Below are positions 8,074 to 16,267 of a DNA stretch of 64,000 nucleotides, piece after piece. Numbering within the stretch: position 1 is the first letter of the stretch; each line of letters begins with the position of its first letter. The position numbers were made by a program, and so were the translations under genes. The DNA is from Streptomyces albiflavescens (GTDB lineage: Bacteria > Actinomycetota > Actinomycetes > Streptomycetales > Streptomycetaceae), in NCBI RefSeq assembly GCF_014645835.1, contig NZ_BMMM01000003.1, positions 248,001 through 312,000 of the forward strand, written 5' to 3'. The notes under the pieces were generated by a model that was given only the letters and a program-made list of their open reading frames with translations, had not been told where the DNA came from and did not search any database.

Positions 8074-10467
8074 TCAGGCATGCCACTCCACCTTGAACAC
8101 CCACACGTACCGGCCGGACCTGCGGGCCGCCTCCGGGACGTCGATCACCAGCGAGCCGTTGCTCACCGTCCAGGTCAGCGGCCGGTCGTGGCCCAGCATC
8201 GTGACCTTGTCCCCGCTGCGGATCGGCACCGGCGCCTCGACGGTCAGCTTGCTGCCGGGCGTGGTCAGCGAGTGGATGTAGAAGGCCTTGTTCTGCCGGA
8301 CCGTGAACCGCAGGTCCTCGCCGAGCTGGGCCATGCGCGACCAGTACGTGGTGTCGTAGATCGCCTCGCCGTTGGTCTTCAGCCACCGGCCGGTCTCCCG
8401 CAGCCGGGTCTGCATGATCTCCGGGATCGTGCCGTCCGCGCGCGGACCGATGTCCAGCAGGAAGTTGCCGTTCTTCGACACGATGTCGACCAGGCTGCGG
8501 ACGACTTCCTCGGCGGTCATGTACTCGGCGTCGGGCGTCGCCTGGTTGTAGCCGTAGCTGAACGGGTCGAGGCCCCGGCTGGACTCCCACTTCGCGACGA
8601 CGGTGTTCTCGTACGTCGTGTACTCGGGGGTCGTGAAGTCGTGGAAGCCGATGCCGGAGCGGTTGTTGACGGTCACCTCGTACGGCATCGGCCGGTTCTT
8701 GCCGTGGTTGAAGTACTCGGCGAGCACATGAACGCTGTCGTTCGCCCCGCCGATGTCGCACCACAGGACGGACGGGTCGTAGCCGTGGATCAGCTCCAGC
8801 ATCTGCGGGGCCTGGTAGTCCTTCACATAGTCCTTGCCCGCGGTGTATCCGGTGTACGGAACCGGCGCCAGGGTGTACGGATTGCGCGGCGCGTGGCCCA
8901 TCCACGGGTTGTCCGGGTTGAACCACTCGGGCATGGAGAAGTACAGCCCGCGGTGCAGCTCGGGCGTGAACTGCTTGGAGGCGTCGAAGAGTTCACGGAT
9001 CAGGTCCCGCTTCGGGCCCATCTTCACGGCGTTGCGATCGGCGACCTTGGTGTCCCACAGGGCGAAACCCTCGTGGTGTTTCGAGGTCAGGACGTGGTAC
9101 TGGGCACCCGCGTCCCGGAACAGCTCCACCCACGCCCGCGGGTCGAACCTCTTCGCCGTGAACATCGGGATGAAGTCGTCGTAGGCGAAGGCCTCCCCGT
9201 ACTTCTCCCGGTGGTACGCGTACACCGCGTTGTCCGGGCTCTGCATGTGGTTCCAGTACCACTCGGCGTACTGCTTGCCGACCGGGGACCAGGCGGGCAC
9301 GGAGTAGACGCCCCAGTGGATGAAGATGCCGAACTTGGCGCGCTGGAACCAGTAGGGCGCCTGGTGACCGGAGAGGGACTCCTCGGTCGGCCGGTAGTCG
9401 GGGATCCCCAGGGTCAGCTTGCGGCTGCTGGAGGTGACGTGCCCGCCGCGTCCGCTGACGACCACCTTGCCGTCCTGTGCGGTGCCGGGTGCCGTGCCGA
9501 CGCGGTTGCGGATGCCGATACGGACGCGGGCCTGCTCGCCCGGGTCGAGGCGGGTCACCGGCGCGGGCTCGACGGTGCGGGCGCCCGGCACGTCCACGCC
9601 GACCGACACACGGTCACCGGCGAGGACGGCGACCGTGCCCGCGTTGACGACCGTGGCCTCGACGCCCTGGGCGCCGCTCGACTCCAACAGGGAGAAGGTC
9701 GAGTGCGCGTCCCGCAGGGCCAGCGCACGTCCCTGGGCGGCCGGTTGCAGGGACAGGGCGAAGACGTGCAGGGACGTCTTGTTCTCCTCGGCCGGGTTGA
9801 CGACCGGCAGGGTGAAGGCGACCGCGTCCCGCCGCGGGTCGATCCAGACCTCCGCCGTGCCGATACCGACGCTGTGCTCGTCCTTGGTGCCGTCCGGCTT
9901 GTAGCGGTACGTGGCCGAGAGCGAGCCGCCCGCCGAGTACCAGTCCGCGCCGCCCAGCCCGGCACTGGTGGTCGAGCCGTCGGCGTAGTGGACCGTGGCC
10001 TTGCCGGAAGCGTTGCCGTAGCTGCCCGCCGTGAGGAAGAGGGCCGACAGGTAACGGCCCTTGGGCAGATCGATGCGCTGCCCCATGGCCACCACGTTGT
10101 TCTTGGCGCCCGCGGCGGACGACGGGAAGAGGAAGGAGATCCCGTCGACCTCCACTTGTCCGGCGGGGAGTTCCTCGCCCGGGAACGTGTAGCCCGAGCC
10201 GTCGAAGTTCCCGCCGCGCGCCGCGGCGGTGTCGATGCCGTCGTTGTCGAGGTAGGCGTCGAGCGGCACGGCTATCGGGTCGGGGACGGGCACCCACGGG
10301 CCCTGCTGCTCTGCGGCGGTGCCGGCCCGCACTGCGGACGCGGTCCCTGCCCGCGCTCCGGCTGCCGCCCCGGCCCGCGTTTCGGCCGGGGCGGCGAGGG
10401 GAAGAGTGGCCGCGACGGCGGCTCCGGCCGCGGCTCCCAGTACCTGTCGTCTTGGACGCATACTCAT
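8074..10467 (-). CDS. Secreted GH29 alpha-L-fucosidase
   Basis: 797-residue exported enzyme that would remove alpha-linked L-fucose from glycans. Start ATG (MSMRPRRQV) has GGGAGC 5 nt upstream; the frame stays open far upstream but into unrelated sequence. A Tat-like signal with twin Arg (RPRRQVLGAAAG) is followed by a low-complexity ETRAGAAAGARAG linker. Residues about 60-350 form an N-terminal accessory beta-domain region (FDGSGYTFPGEELPAG). The GH29 barrel starts near WFQRAKFGIFIHWGVYSVPAW; the nucleophile Asp lies in PSVLWCDIGG. A small C-terminal beta domain ends the protein. Upstream is a half-conserved operator-like site (10511-10523), downstream the ruined GH20. Confidence 0.9.
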   Translation of the reverse strand: MSMRPRRQVLGAAAGAAVAATLPLAAPAETRAGAAAGARAGTASAVRAGTAAEQQGPWVPVPDPIAVPLDAYLDNDGIDTAAARGGNFDGSGYTFPGEELPAGQVEVDGISFLFPSSAAGAKNNVVAMGQRIDLPKGRYLSALFLTAGSYGNASGKATVHYADGSTTSAGLGGADWYSAGGSLSATYRYKPDGTKDEHSVGIGTAEVWIDPRRDAVAFTLPVVNPAEENKTSLHVFALSLQPAAQGRALALRDAHSTFSLLESSGAQGVEATVVNAGTVAVLAGDRVSVGVDVPGARTVEPAPVTRLDPGEQARVRIGIRNRVGTAPGTAQDGKVVVSGRGGHVTSSSRKLTLGIPDYRPTEESLSGHQAPYWFQRAKFGIFIHWGVYSVPAWSPVGKQYAEWYWNHMQSPDNAVYAYHREKYGEAFAYDDFIPMFTAKRFDPRAWVELFRDAGAQYHVLTSKHHEGFALWDTKVADRNAVKMGPKRDLIRELFDASKQFTPELHRGLYFSMPEWFNPDNPWMGHAPRNPYTLAPVPYTGYTAGKDYVKDYQAPQMLELIHGYDPSVLWCDIGGANDSVHVLAEYFNHGKNRPMPYEVTVNNRSGIGFHDFTTPEYTTYENTVVAKWESSRGLDPFSYGYNQATPDAEYMTAEEVVRSLVDIVSKNGNFLLDIGPRADGTIPEIMQTRLRETGRWLKTNGEAIYDTTYWSRMAQLGEDLRFTVRQNKAFYIHSLTTPGSKLTVEAPVPIRSGDKVTMLGHDRPLTWTVSNGSLVIDVPEAARRSGRYVWVFKVEWHA

Positions 10468-10735
10468 GAGCGGCTCCCATTCATCGGAGGTCTGATGATT
10501 GAGCGGCCGCGAAACGCTGTCAATGGGGCCTGCAGTCAAAGAAGTTGAGCCAGTGATCGGATGATCTCTCGCTCTGGGGAGATACCGGACAGCCCTCACA
10601 CGAAAGTCCAAGAGGACCGCACCGAATGTCCGAGCAGGCGAGCTCTCGACGCGGCACCCCACCCCCGGGCAGAGTGCTCCTCGTACTACTCGCGAGTACG
10701 ACCACGAGGACCACCGAGTACGACAAGGAGCGCCC
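10468..10735. promoter_or_regulatory. Divergent promoter region between GH29 and amidase genes
   Basis: 268 bases without a gene. It holds TTGACAGCGTTTC on the minus strand (10511-10523), related to the palindromes in front of GH92 and within the CUT1 operon, about 45 nt upstream of the GH29 start. Nothing else is recognised. Confidence 0.4.
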
Positions 10736-12079
10736 GTGACCACCTGGGTCGGCCGGACCGCCGTCGAGATCGCCGCAGCCGTACGTGCGAAGCGGGCCAC
10801 GCCCCGCGAAGTGGTGGCCGAACACCTCGAGCGGATCGAGCGGCTCGACAGCCGCGTCGGCGCCTTCCGCACCCTGCGGGCGAAGGCGGCCCTCGCCGAG
10901 GCCGACGAGCTGGCCACGAGGAATCTCGACGAACTTCCCCTCGCGGGCGTGCCCGTGGCGGTCAAGGACAACCTGCCGGTGCGCGGCGAGTCGAACCGCA
11001 ACGGCTCCGCCGCGACCCCGGACACGCCCGCCGACCACGACCACGTGACCGTGGCCCGGCTGCGTGCGGCGGGCGCCGTCGTCGTGGGCCTCACCAATGT
11101 GCCCGAGCTCTGTGTCTTCGGCACCACGGACGGCGTGCACGGCACCGCCCGCAACCCGTGGGACCTGACCCGCACGGCCGGCGGTTCGTCGGGCGGCAGC
11201 GCGGCCGCGGTCGCCGCCGGAATGGTGCCGATCGCGCTCGGCAACGACGGGATGGGCTCACTGCGCATCCCGGCCGCCAACTGCGGTCTCGTCACCCTGA
11301 AGCCGGGCCACGGCGTGGTGCCCGCCGGGATCGGTCACGGCGACTGGTTCGGCATGTCGGAGAACGGTCCGCTGGCGACCACGGTCGAGGACGCGCGGCT
11401 GATGTTCTCGGTCCTCGCGGACGCCGAGGTGATACGCCCCTCGGAGACCGTCACCCGGAAGGTCGCCCTCTCCGTGCGCAGCCCGCTGGCCGGCGTGAGC
11501 GTCAGCCGTCCGTATACGGCCGCCGCCCGGGCAGCGGCCGCGCTGCTGGCCGGGGCGGGCCATCAGGTGCGGCCCGCCGAGCCGCCGTACCCGCTCTGGC
11601 TGAGCACGACCTCGCTCGCGCACTGGACGGCGGGCACGGCGGTGGACGCCGAGGACCTCGATCCGCGCCGGCTCACTCGGCGCACCCGGGTGCACGCCGC
11701 CGTCGGTCGCCGTTTCCTGGCCGGCGTCCGCAAGGGTGAGCGCCGCGAGCAGCTGCGGGGGCGCCTGGAGCCGTTCTTCGAGGAGCACGACATGCTCCTC
11801 ACCCCGGCGCTCGCCCGCCGCGGGCCCGCCGCCACGGCCTGGCACGAGCGGGGTTGGCTGCGCAACCTGGTCGTCAACACGAACTACTCGCCACTGACTC
11901 CGCCGTGGAACCTGACTGGCTGGCCCGCGATGTCGGTGCCGTTCGGGACCCTGCCGAACGGCGCCCCGTGCGCCGTACAGCTCGTCGGCCGTCCGGGAAC
12001 CGAATCGGCTCTCCTGGAAGTGGCGGGACAGCTGGAGGAGCTGCGCCCCTGGCGACGTACGGCACCGCTCGACCAGTGA
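10736..12079 (+). CDS. Amidase signature family hydrolase
   Basis: 447-residue cytoplasmic amidase. The GTG start has AAGGAG 6 nt upstream. The Ser-cisSer-Lys machinery is visible: catalytic Lys in VPVAVKDNLPV, then the Gly/Ser-rich motif TAGGSSGGSAAAVAAG with the cis-Ser and nucleophile region GMGSLRIPAANCGLVTLKPG. This family hydrolyses carboxamides; GatA and generic amidases share the same motifs, but no gatB/gatC genes are nearby, so it is most likely a stand-alone amidase of unknown substrate. It is transcribed away from the fucosidase gene and has no evident functional link to the glycan genes. Confidence 0.88.
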   Translation: MTTWVGRTAVEIAAAVRAKRATPREVVAEHLERIERLDSRVGAFRTLRAKAALAEADELATRNLDELPLAGVPVAVKDNLPVRGESNRNGSAATPDTPADHDHVTVARLRAAGAVVVGLTNVPELCVFGTTDGVHGTARNPWDLTRTAGGSSGGSAAAVAAGMVPIALGNDGMGSLRIPAANCGLVTLKPGHGVVPAGIGHGDWFGMSENGPLATTVEDARLMFSVLADAEVIRPSETVTRKVALSVRSPLAGVSVSRPYTAAARAAAALLAGAGHQVRPAEPPYPLWLSTTSLAHWTAGTAVDAEDLDPRRLTRRTRVHAAVGRRFLAGVRKGERREQLRGRLEPFFEEHDMLLTPALARRGPAATAWHERGWLRNLVVNTNYSPLTPPWNLTGWPAMSVPFGTLPNGAPCAVQLVGRPGTESALLEVAGQLEELRPWRRTAPLDQ

Positions 12080-12128
12080 ACGGCCTCGCTGGAGGAGAGA
12101 GCCGGGCAGGGAGTCTCGCTCGTCCCGG

Positions 12129-12611
12129 TCAGAGCGCCCGGTACATGATGTGCAACCCCACCAGCCCGTGCCGCGGGTGCTCGTACGCCGCCGGCACGGT
12201 AGCCAGGATGGTGAAGCCGAGCGAAGTCCACAGCGTGACGGCCGGGTTGGTCTCCACGACGGCGTTGAACACCATGCCCCGATAGCCGTCGGCCTTCGCC
12301 ACGGCGAGGATGTGTTCGGCCAGTGCACGGCCGATGCCCTGTCCGGACCGCTCCGGGTCGACCATGAATCCGGCGTTGGCGATCCGGGCGGCGGGACCGC
12401 CGTAGTTCGGGGTGACGTAGGCGGAGCCGACGATCGCTCCGGTGTCGTCCTCGGCGACGTACACCTGCTTTCCCGGGCCCGTCCACAGGGCGCGGGCGGC
12501 CTCCTCGGAGGTGTCCGGGTCCCAGGCGTAGGTCTCGCCGGCGGCGACGATCCGGTGCCAGAAAGGCCAGATCCGCGGCCAGTCGTCGGTCTCGGCTTCT
12601 CTGATCAGCAT
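12129..12611 (-). CDS. GNAT family N-acetyltransferase
   Basis: About 160-residue acetyl-CoA-dependent acyltransferase. Standard motifs are visible: the EAETDDWPRIWPFW N-terminal helix, VYVAEDDTGAIVGSAYVTPN (beta strands 2-4), and the acetyl-CoA loop RSGQGIGRALAEHILAVAK, with NPAVTLWTSLGF as the C-terminal V-shaped strand pair. The start MLIREAET is preferred by family alignment; a start five codons earlier is possible and neither has a strong ribosome site. It converges on the amidase gene. The substrate cannot be predicted. Confidence 0.88.
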   Translation of the reverse strand: MLIREAETDDWPRIWPFWHRIVAAGETYAWDPDTSEEAARALWTGPGKQVYVAEDDTGAIVGSAYVTPNYGGPAARIANAGFMVDPERSGQGIGRALAEHILAVAKADGYRGMVFNAVVETNPAVTLWTSLGFTILATVPAAYEHPRHGLVGLHIMYRAL

Positions 12612-12691
12612 GGGCGCGATTCTCACACGCCCATGCCGTCAGCGATCGCGATGGGTCCTACCGGGGGTCGATCGCGATGGTTCCTGCTCGG

Positions 12692-12868
12692 TCAGTCGAC
12701 GCTGGGCAGGATGTGGGGCTCGGCGAGGTCGTCCTCGTAGCCCGCGAGACGGATCGGGGCGGACCTGGCCCACACGTCCAGGCTGCCGAGCTCCTTCTCG
12801 GGCCCACGGCCCGCACGCTCCGTGCGTTCCTTGGGGCGCTGATCGCGATTCGTCTTCTCCGGTGTCAC
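12692..12868 (-). CDS. Small unknown protein (58 aa), RiPP-precursor-like layout
   Basis: GTG start with a strong AAGGAG 6 nt upstream. The first 27 residues are very rich in Lys, Arg, Glu and Asp (VTPEKTNRDQRPKERTERAG). They are followed by LGSLDVWARSAPIRLAGYED and a short end EPHILPSVD, which contains Trp, Tyr and no Cys. There is no signal peptide or membrane segment. I do not recognise the family. A charged leader ahead of an aromatic-containing tail is the layout of some ribosomally made peptide precursors, but no modifying enzyme is adjacent: the neighbours are a GNAT gene downstream and, divergently, a permease. Confidence 0.65.
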   Translation of the reverse strand: MTPEKTNRDQRPKERTERAGRGPEKELGSLDVWARSAPIRLAGYEDDLAEPHILPSVD

Positions 12869-13290
12869 CGCGCACTCCTTATGTGTCGGGTCACCCTCGG
12901 GACGTACAGGGCCGGTGCGCTCCGGTCGCCTGACGCCCGCTCGGGTCTGAGTCGAAGGCAGTGAGAGGACGCGGTGGCGCCGGTAACTCGTATGAGAGCA
13001 GGCCGTGGTGACCGGCATGTCCCGGGACGGACCGTGGGTGTGGGTGGAACCCAGAAAAGCTGTCCGTCTGGTACAGGGTAACCAAATGAGCGGGTGCCCG
13101 CTCGATGGGGCTGAAAACAAGAGGTTACTGTCTCGAGTCGCCCAGCGCCCATCAGGCCCCGATCTGCGGCGATTTGAAACACGATGCCCTGTTCGACGCC
13201 GCCCATTCGGCTCAATACCGACCGTGGGCAGGGTCACTGAACCGTCCACGGGTCATGCCTGATCCCACCGACCGGGAGAGAGTCGAACCG
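12869..13290. promoter_or_regulatory. Long divergent intergenic region with a structured leader candidate
   Basis: 422 bases without a convincing gene between the 58-aa ORF and the permease. On the plus strand it can fold: GTAACC (13078-13083) pairs with GGTTAC (13123-13128), enclosing a GAGCGG/CCGCTC hairpin (13088-13103) and an A-rich stretch. It does not match a riboswitch class I know. An open frame continuous with the permease gene crosses it but lacks a ribosome site. Confidence 0.35.
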
Positions 13291-14448
13291 ATGCACGCGA
13301 TCCTGCACGCACTGTCCCTCACAGGATCGATGACCTGGGAGATCACCTGGGCGCTGATCCTCGGCTTCGGCCTGTCCGCCGTGGTCCAGGCGGTGGTGCG
13401 GCGGACGACGGTGGTCCGGCTGCTCGGCGACGACCACCCCCGGACACTCGCGCTCGCCGCCGGGTTCGGAGCGGCGTCCTCGTCCTGCTCGTACGCGGCC
13501 GTCGCGCTCGCGCGCTCACTGTTCCGCAAGGGCGCGGACTTCACGGCGGCGATGGCCTTCGAGATCGCCTCGACCAACCTGGTGGTCGAACTCGGCGTGA
13601 TCCTTGCCCTGTTGATGGGCTGGCAGTTCACGCTCGCGGAATTCGTCGGCGGACCGGCCATGATCGTGCTGCTGGCCTTGCTGTTCCGGCTCCTTCTGCG
13701 CGAGCGGCTGCTGCGGCAGGCCCGGGAGCAGGCGGAGCGCGGCGTCGCCGGGTCCATGGAGGGGCATGCGGCCATGGACATGTCAATCCAGGCGAAAGGG
13801 CCGTTCCTGCGGCGGCTGCTCTCCGGCGACGGCTTCACCTCGGTCTCGCACGTCTTCGTCATGGAGTGGGCGGCGATCCTGCGCGACCTGGTGATCGGTC
13901 TGCTGATCGCGGGCGCGATCGCGGCCTGGGTGCCCGACGCGTTCTGGGGCTCACTCTTCCTGGACGGCCATCCCCTCGCCGCGAAGCTGGTCGGCCCGCT
14001 CGTCGGACCACTGGTGGCGATCGCCTCGTTCGTCTGTTCCATCGGGAACGTGCCGCTGGCCGTGGTCCTCTGGAAGGGCGGCATCAGCTTCGGCGGCGTG
14101 GTCGCGTTCATCTTCGCGGACCTGCTGATCCTGCCGATCCTCAACATCTACCGGAAGTACTACGGGCCACGCATGACCGTCTTCCTGCTGGTCACCTTCT
14201 ACGCGGCCATCGTGCTCGCCGGATACCTCGTGGAGTTCGTCTTCGGCGGCCTCGGGCTCATCCCCGACCAGGCCGACGCGCAGATCCCCATGGAGGGCGT
14301 CTCCTGGAACTACACGACCTGGCTGAACATCGCCTTCCTGCTGGTGGCGGCCGCTCTGGTGGGGCGATTCCTGCGTACGGGAGGGCCGGCCATGCTGCGG
14401 ATGATGGGCGGGGCGCCGGAACCGGCGGACCAGCACCACCGGCACTGA
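13291..14448 (+). CDS. PF03773-type (YraQ/ArsP_1 superfamily) membrane permease
   Basis: 385-residue integral membrane protein with about eight to ten membrane segments in two halves. The ATG (MHAILHALS) has GGGAGAG 10 nt upstream. The paired family signatures are visible: GFGAASSSCSYAAVALARSL in the first half and IASFVCSIGNVPLAVVLWKG in the second, both with Ser/Cys-containing loops that are conserved in permeases of this superfamily. A cytoplasmic loop rich in His/Met (MEGHAAMDMS) and a His-rich tail (DQHHRH) might bind metal. Relatives include organoarsenical exporters, but the substrate here is unknown. Confidence 0.85.
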   Translation: MHAILHALSLTGSMTWEITWALILGFGLSAVVQAVVRRTTVVRLLGDDHPRTLALAAGFGAASSSCSYAAVALARSLFRKGADFTAAMAFEIASTNLVVELGVILALLMGWQFTLAEFVGGPAMIVLLALLFRLLLRERLLRQAREQAERGVAGSMEGHAAMDMSIQAKGPFLRRLLSGDGFTSVSHVFVMEWAAILRDLVIGLLIAGAIAAWVPDAFWGSLFLDGHPLAAKLVGPLVGPLVAIASFVCSIGNVPLAVVLWKGGISFGGVVAFIFADLLILPILNIYRKYYGPRMTVFLLVTFYAAIVLAGYLVEFVFGGLGLIPDQADAQIPMEGVSWNYTTWLNIAFLLVAAALVGRFLRTGGPAMLRMMGGAPEPADQHHRH

Positions 14449-14544
14449 ACACGGGTGTGCAGTTCAGGTCCCGTTGGCCGATTCGCAAGGCGGCCATGAT
14501 CTGCTGACGCCCGGCAACGGCTTTTCTCGCGGGAGGACTGACGT

Positions 14545-15135
14545 ATGGAGCTGCGCAGCGTCGAGGAGCTGATGGATCTGCTGCACGCCTGCCGGGGAGC
14601 CTGGGACGCCCCAAACCTCCCCCACTCTCGGCTTCGCTCGAGCGGGGGGACCCCCATGGGCGGCCCGGTCGATCTGCACGATCATGCACTGCAGACCGCC
14701 GCGCTACTGCGCCGCGGGCACCCCAGCGACAAGGAACTCCAGGTGGCGGGCCTGGTGCACGACATAGGACATCTGCTCAGGCCGGGCGACGACGCGGGAC
14801 ACGCTGACCACGCGGCCGATGCGGTACGTCCCCTGCTCGGCGAACGGGTCTCCCGCCTCGTACGGCTGCACGTGGCGGCGGAGCGCTATCTGGCGACCAC
14901 GTCGCCGGGCCGCGGGCTGTCCCCGCAGAGCGCGCTGACCCTGACCGTGCAGGGCGGCGCCATGACACCGCGGGAGGCGGCCGCGTTCGAGCACGATCCG
15001 CTCTCGGAGGACGCCGTGACACTGCGGCAGGCCGACGACGCGGGCAAGGTCGTCGGCCTGGACGCCGGGATCATGGAGGACTGGCGCACGGTGCTGGAGC
15101 TGGTGGCGGCGCAGCACTCACGGCTGGGGGCTTGA
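14545..15135 (+). CDS. PhnZ-like HD-domain protein with in-frame repeat insertion
   Basis: 196-residue HD-domain protein. The metal-binding pattern is DHALQTAALL ... LVHDIGHLL ... GHADHAAD ... LHVAAERYLATTSPG, then LTVQGGAMTPREAAAFEHDP. This is the arrangement of the phosphonate-linked HD oxygenase group (PhnZ, TmpB), distant relatives of inositol oxygenase, that cleave hydroxylated aminophosphonates with a diiron centre. ATG start with GGGAGGA 7 nt upstream. Residues about 23-40 (APNLPHSRLRSSGGTPMG) are encoded by a Streptomyces palindromic repeat and are absent from typical family members; they sit just before the first metal-site His. No PhnY-like partner is adjacent, so activity on a phosphonate is inference. 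Confidence 0.78.
   Translation: MELRSVEELMDLLHACRGAWDAPNLPHSRLRSSGGTPMGGPVDLHDHALQTAALLRRGHPSDKELQVAGLVHDIGHLLRPGDDAGHADHAADAVRPLLGERVSRLVRLHVAAERYLATTSPGRGLSPQSALTLTVQGGAMTPREAAAFEHDPLSEDAVTLRQADDAGKVVGLDAGIMEDWRTVLELVAAQHSRLGA
14611..14658. repeat. Streptomyces palindromic repeat inserted in the HD gene
   Basis: Imperfect inverted repeat whose left arm contains CCCCCACTCTCGG and right arm GAGCGGGGGGACCCCC, around the centre CTTCGCTCGAG. I recognise this sequence type as a common intergenic palindrome of Streptomyces genomes. Here it lies inside a coding sequence without breaking the frame. Confidence 0.7.
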
Positions 15136-15277
15136 CCGGCTGCATGCACGGCGCCGAGGAAACCGGCTGTCATGGCGCCGAGGACACCGCATACAGGGCG
15201 CCGGCTTTACAGCCGGAGCTGTGGGCATGCACGACCGAGGGCTGTCGGCTGACGGTCCGTCATGAGACCGTACGCGG

Positions 15278-16090
15278 ATGACGTCGCCGTACGGGCTCGA
15301 AGGCAGGGCCGCCATCGTCACCGGGGCCTCGCGCGGGATCGGCCTCGCCGTCGCGGCCGCACTCACCGAGGCCGGAGCGCGCGTGTGCGTGACCGCTCGG
15401 GATCCCGACGAGGTGGCCCGGACCGCGCAGCGGCTCGGCGGCGTCGGACTCGCCGGCTCGGTCGCCGACCCCGCGCATCTGTGGGAGCTGACCCAGCTGG
15501 CCCTGCGGGAGCTCGGACGCATCGACGTCGTGGTGAACAACGCGGCGACCAACCAGCCGTACGGCCCGCTCATGGACGCCGACCCGGACCGCTGGCGCGA
15601 GGCGTTCACGATCAACGTCGAGGCACCGCTGCGGCTGGTGCAGTGCGCGTGGCGGGCGTGGATGAGCGAGCACGGCGGCGCGGTGGTGAACGTCTGCACG
15701 GAAGGCGCCGGACATGTCGGGCCGCAGGTGGGCGCGTACGGCACCAGCAAGGCCGCCCTGCTGCACCTGACCCAGCAGCTCGCGGGTGAGCTGGCCCCGA
15801 AGGTGCGGGTCAACTCCGTCTCCCCCGGCCTGGTCCGCACCGAGATGGCCCGCTTCGTGTGGGAGCACTCCGAGGACGAACTGGGCGCCGGCCTGCCTCT
15901 GGGCCGCATCGGGCGGCCCGAGGACATCGCCCGGGCCGTGACGTGGCTGGCCTCGGACGCGGCCGAGTGGATCACCGGCGCCGATCTGCTGGTCGACGGG
16001 GGGACCCGGGTCAGAGCCGCGCACGCCGCCGCACGCGGCCACGCCGTACACGAGCGGCTACGGACACGGGCTCCGGACGACAGGCCCTAG
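15278..16090 (+). CDS. SDR family oxidoreductase with Thr in the catalytic Ser position
   Basis: 270-residue NAD(P)-dependent short-chain dehydrogenase. Cofactor motif TGASRGIG near residue 16, NNAA motif (VVVNNAATNQPYG), and active-site YGTSK with Tyr and Lys. The usual N-[IV]-S-S strand reads VNVCTEGAG, so Thr takes the place of the catalytic Ser. The C-terminus is longer than normal after the family end (TGADLLVDGGT), finishing in an Arg/Ala/His-rich tail. The TAG stop (16088-16090) lies within the CTAG target duplication of a MITE. The substrate is unknown. Confidence 0.87.
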   Translation: MTSPYGLEGRAAIVTGASRGIGLAVAAALTEAGARVCVTARDPDEVARTAQRLGGVGLAGSVADPAHLWELTQLALRELGRIDVVVNNAATNQPYGPLMDADPDRWREAFTINVEAPLRLVQCAWRAWMSEHGGAVVNVCTEGAGHVGPQVGAYGTSKAALLHLTQQLAGELAPKVRVNSVSPGLVRTEMARFVWEHSEDELGAGLPLGRIGRPEDIARAVTWLASDAAEWITGADLLVDGGTRVRAAHAAARGHAVHERLRTRAPDDRP

Positions 16091-16267
16091 GTCCTGTCGT
16101 CAAATTCCCGTCGTCCGCCCGGAGGGCGGGCCCTGCGGCGTCAGGTGCGTGCTCTCGGCGTGCCGGGCGCAGGCCCTCGTACTGGATGTACTTGGGTCTG
16201 TGCCCGGTGCGGCGAGAGTGCGTGCATGGCGTCGCGGGGCAGACGGGAATGTGACGACAGGGCCTAG
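16087..16267. mobile_element. MITE with 22-bp terminal inverted repeats and CTAG duplication
   Basis: A 173-bp element (16091-16263) bounded by inverted repeats: left GTCCTGTCGTCAAATTCCCG and right, in reverse complement, GCCCTGTCGTCACATTCCCG, 2 mismatches in 22. CTAG is present at 16087-16090 and 16264-16267 as a direct duplication. It has no coding capacity, so a transposase in trans must have moved it. Interior sequence includes further self-complementary segments. The left duplication is part of the stop codon of the SDR gene. Confidence 0.8.

Noticed and set aside
10468..11295. N-terminal extension of the GH29 gene
   Set aside because: The frame stays open but runs antisense through the amidase gene; the Tat signal and ribosome site place the start at 10467.
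13105..13290. N-terminal extension of the PF03773-type permease
   Set aside because: No ribosome site and a non-membrane sequence unlike family members; GGGAGAG precedes the ATG at 13291.
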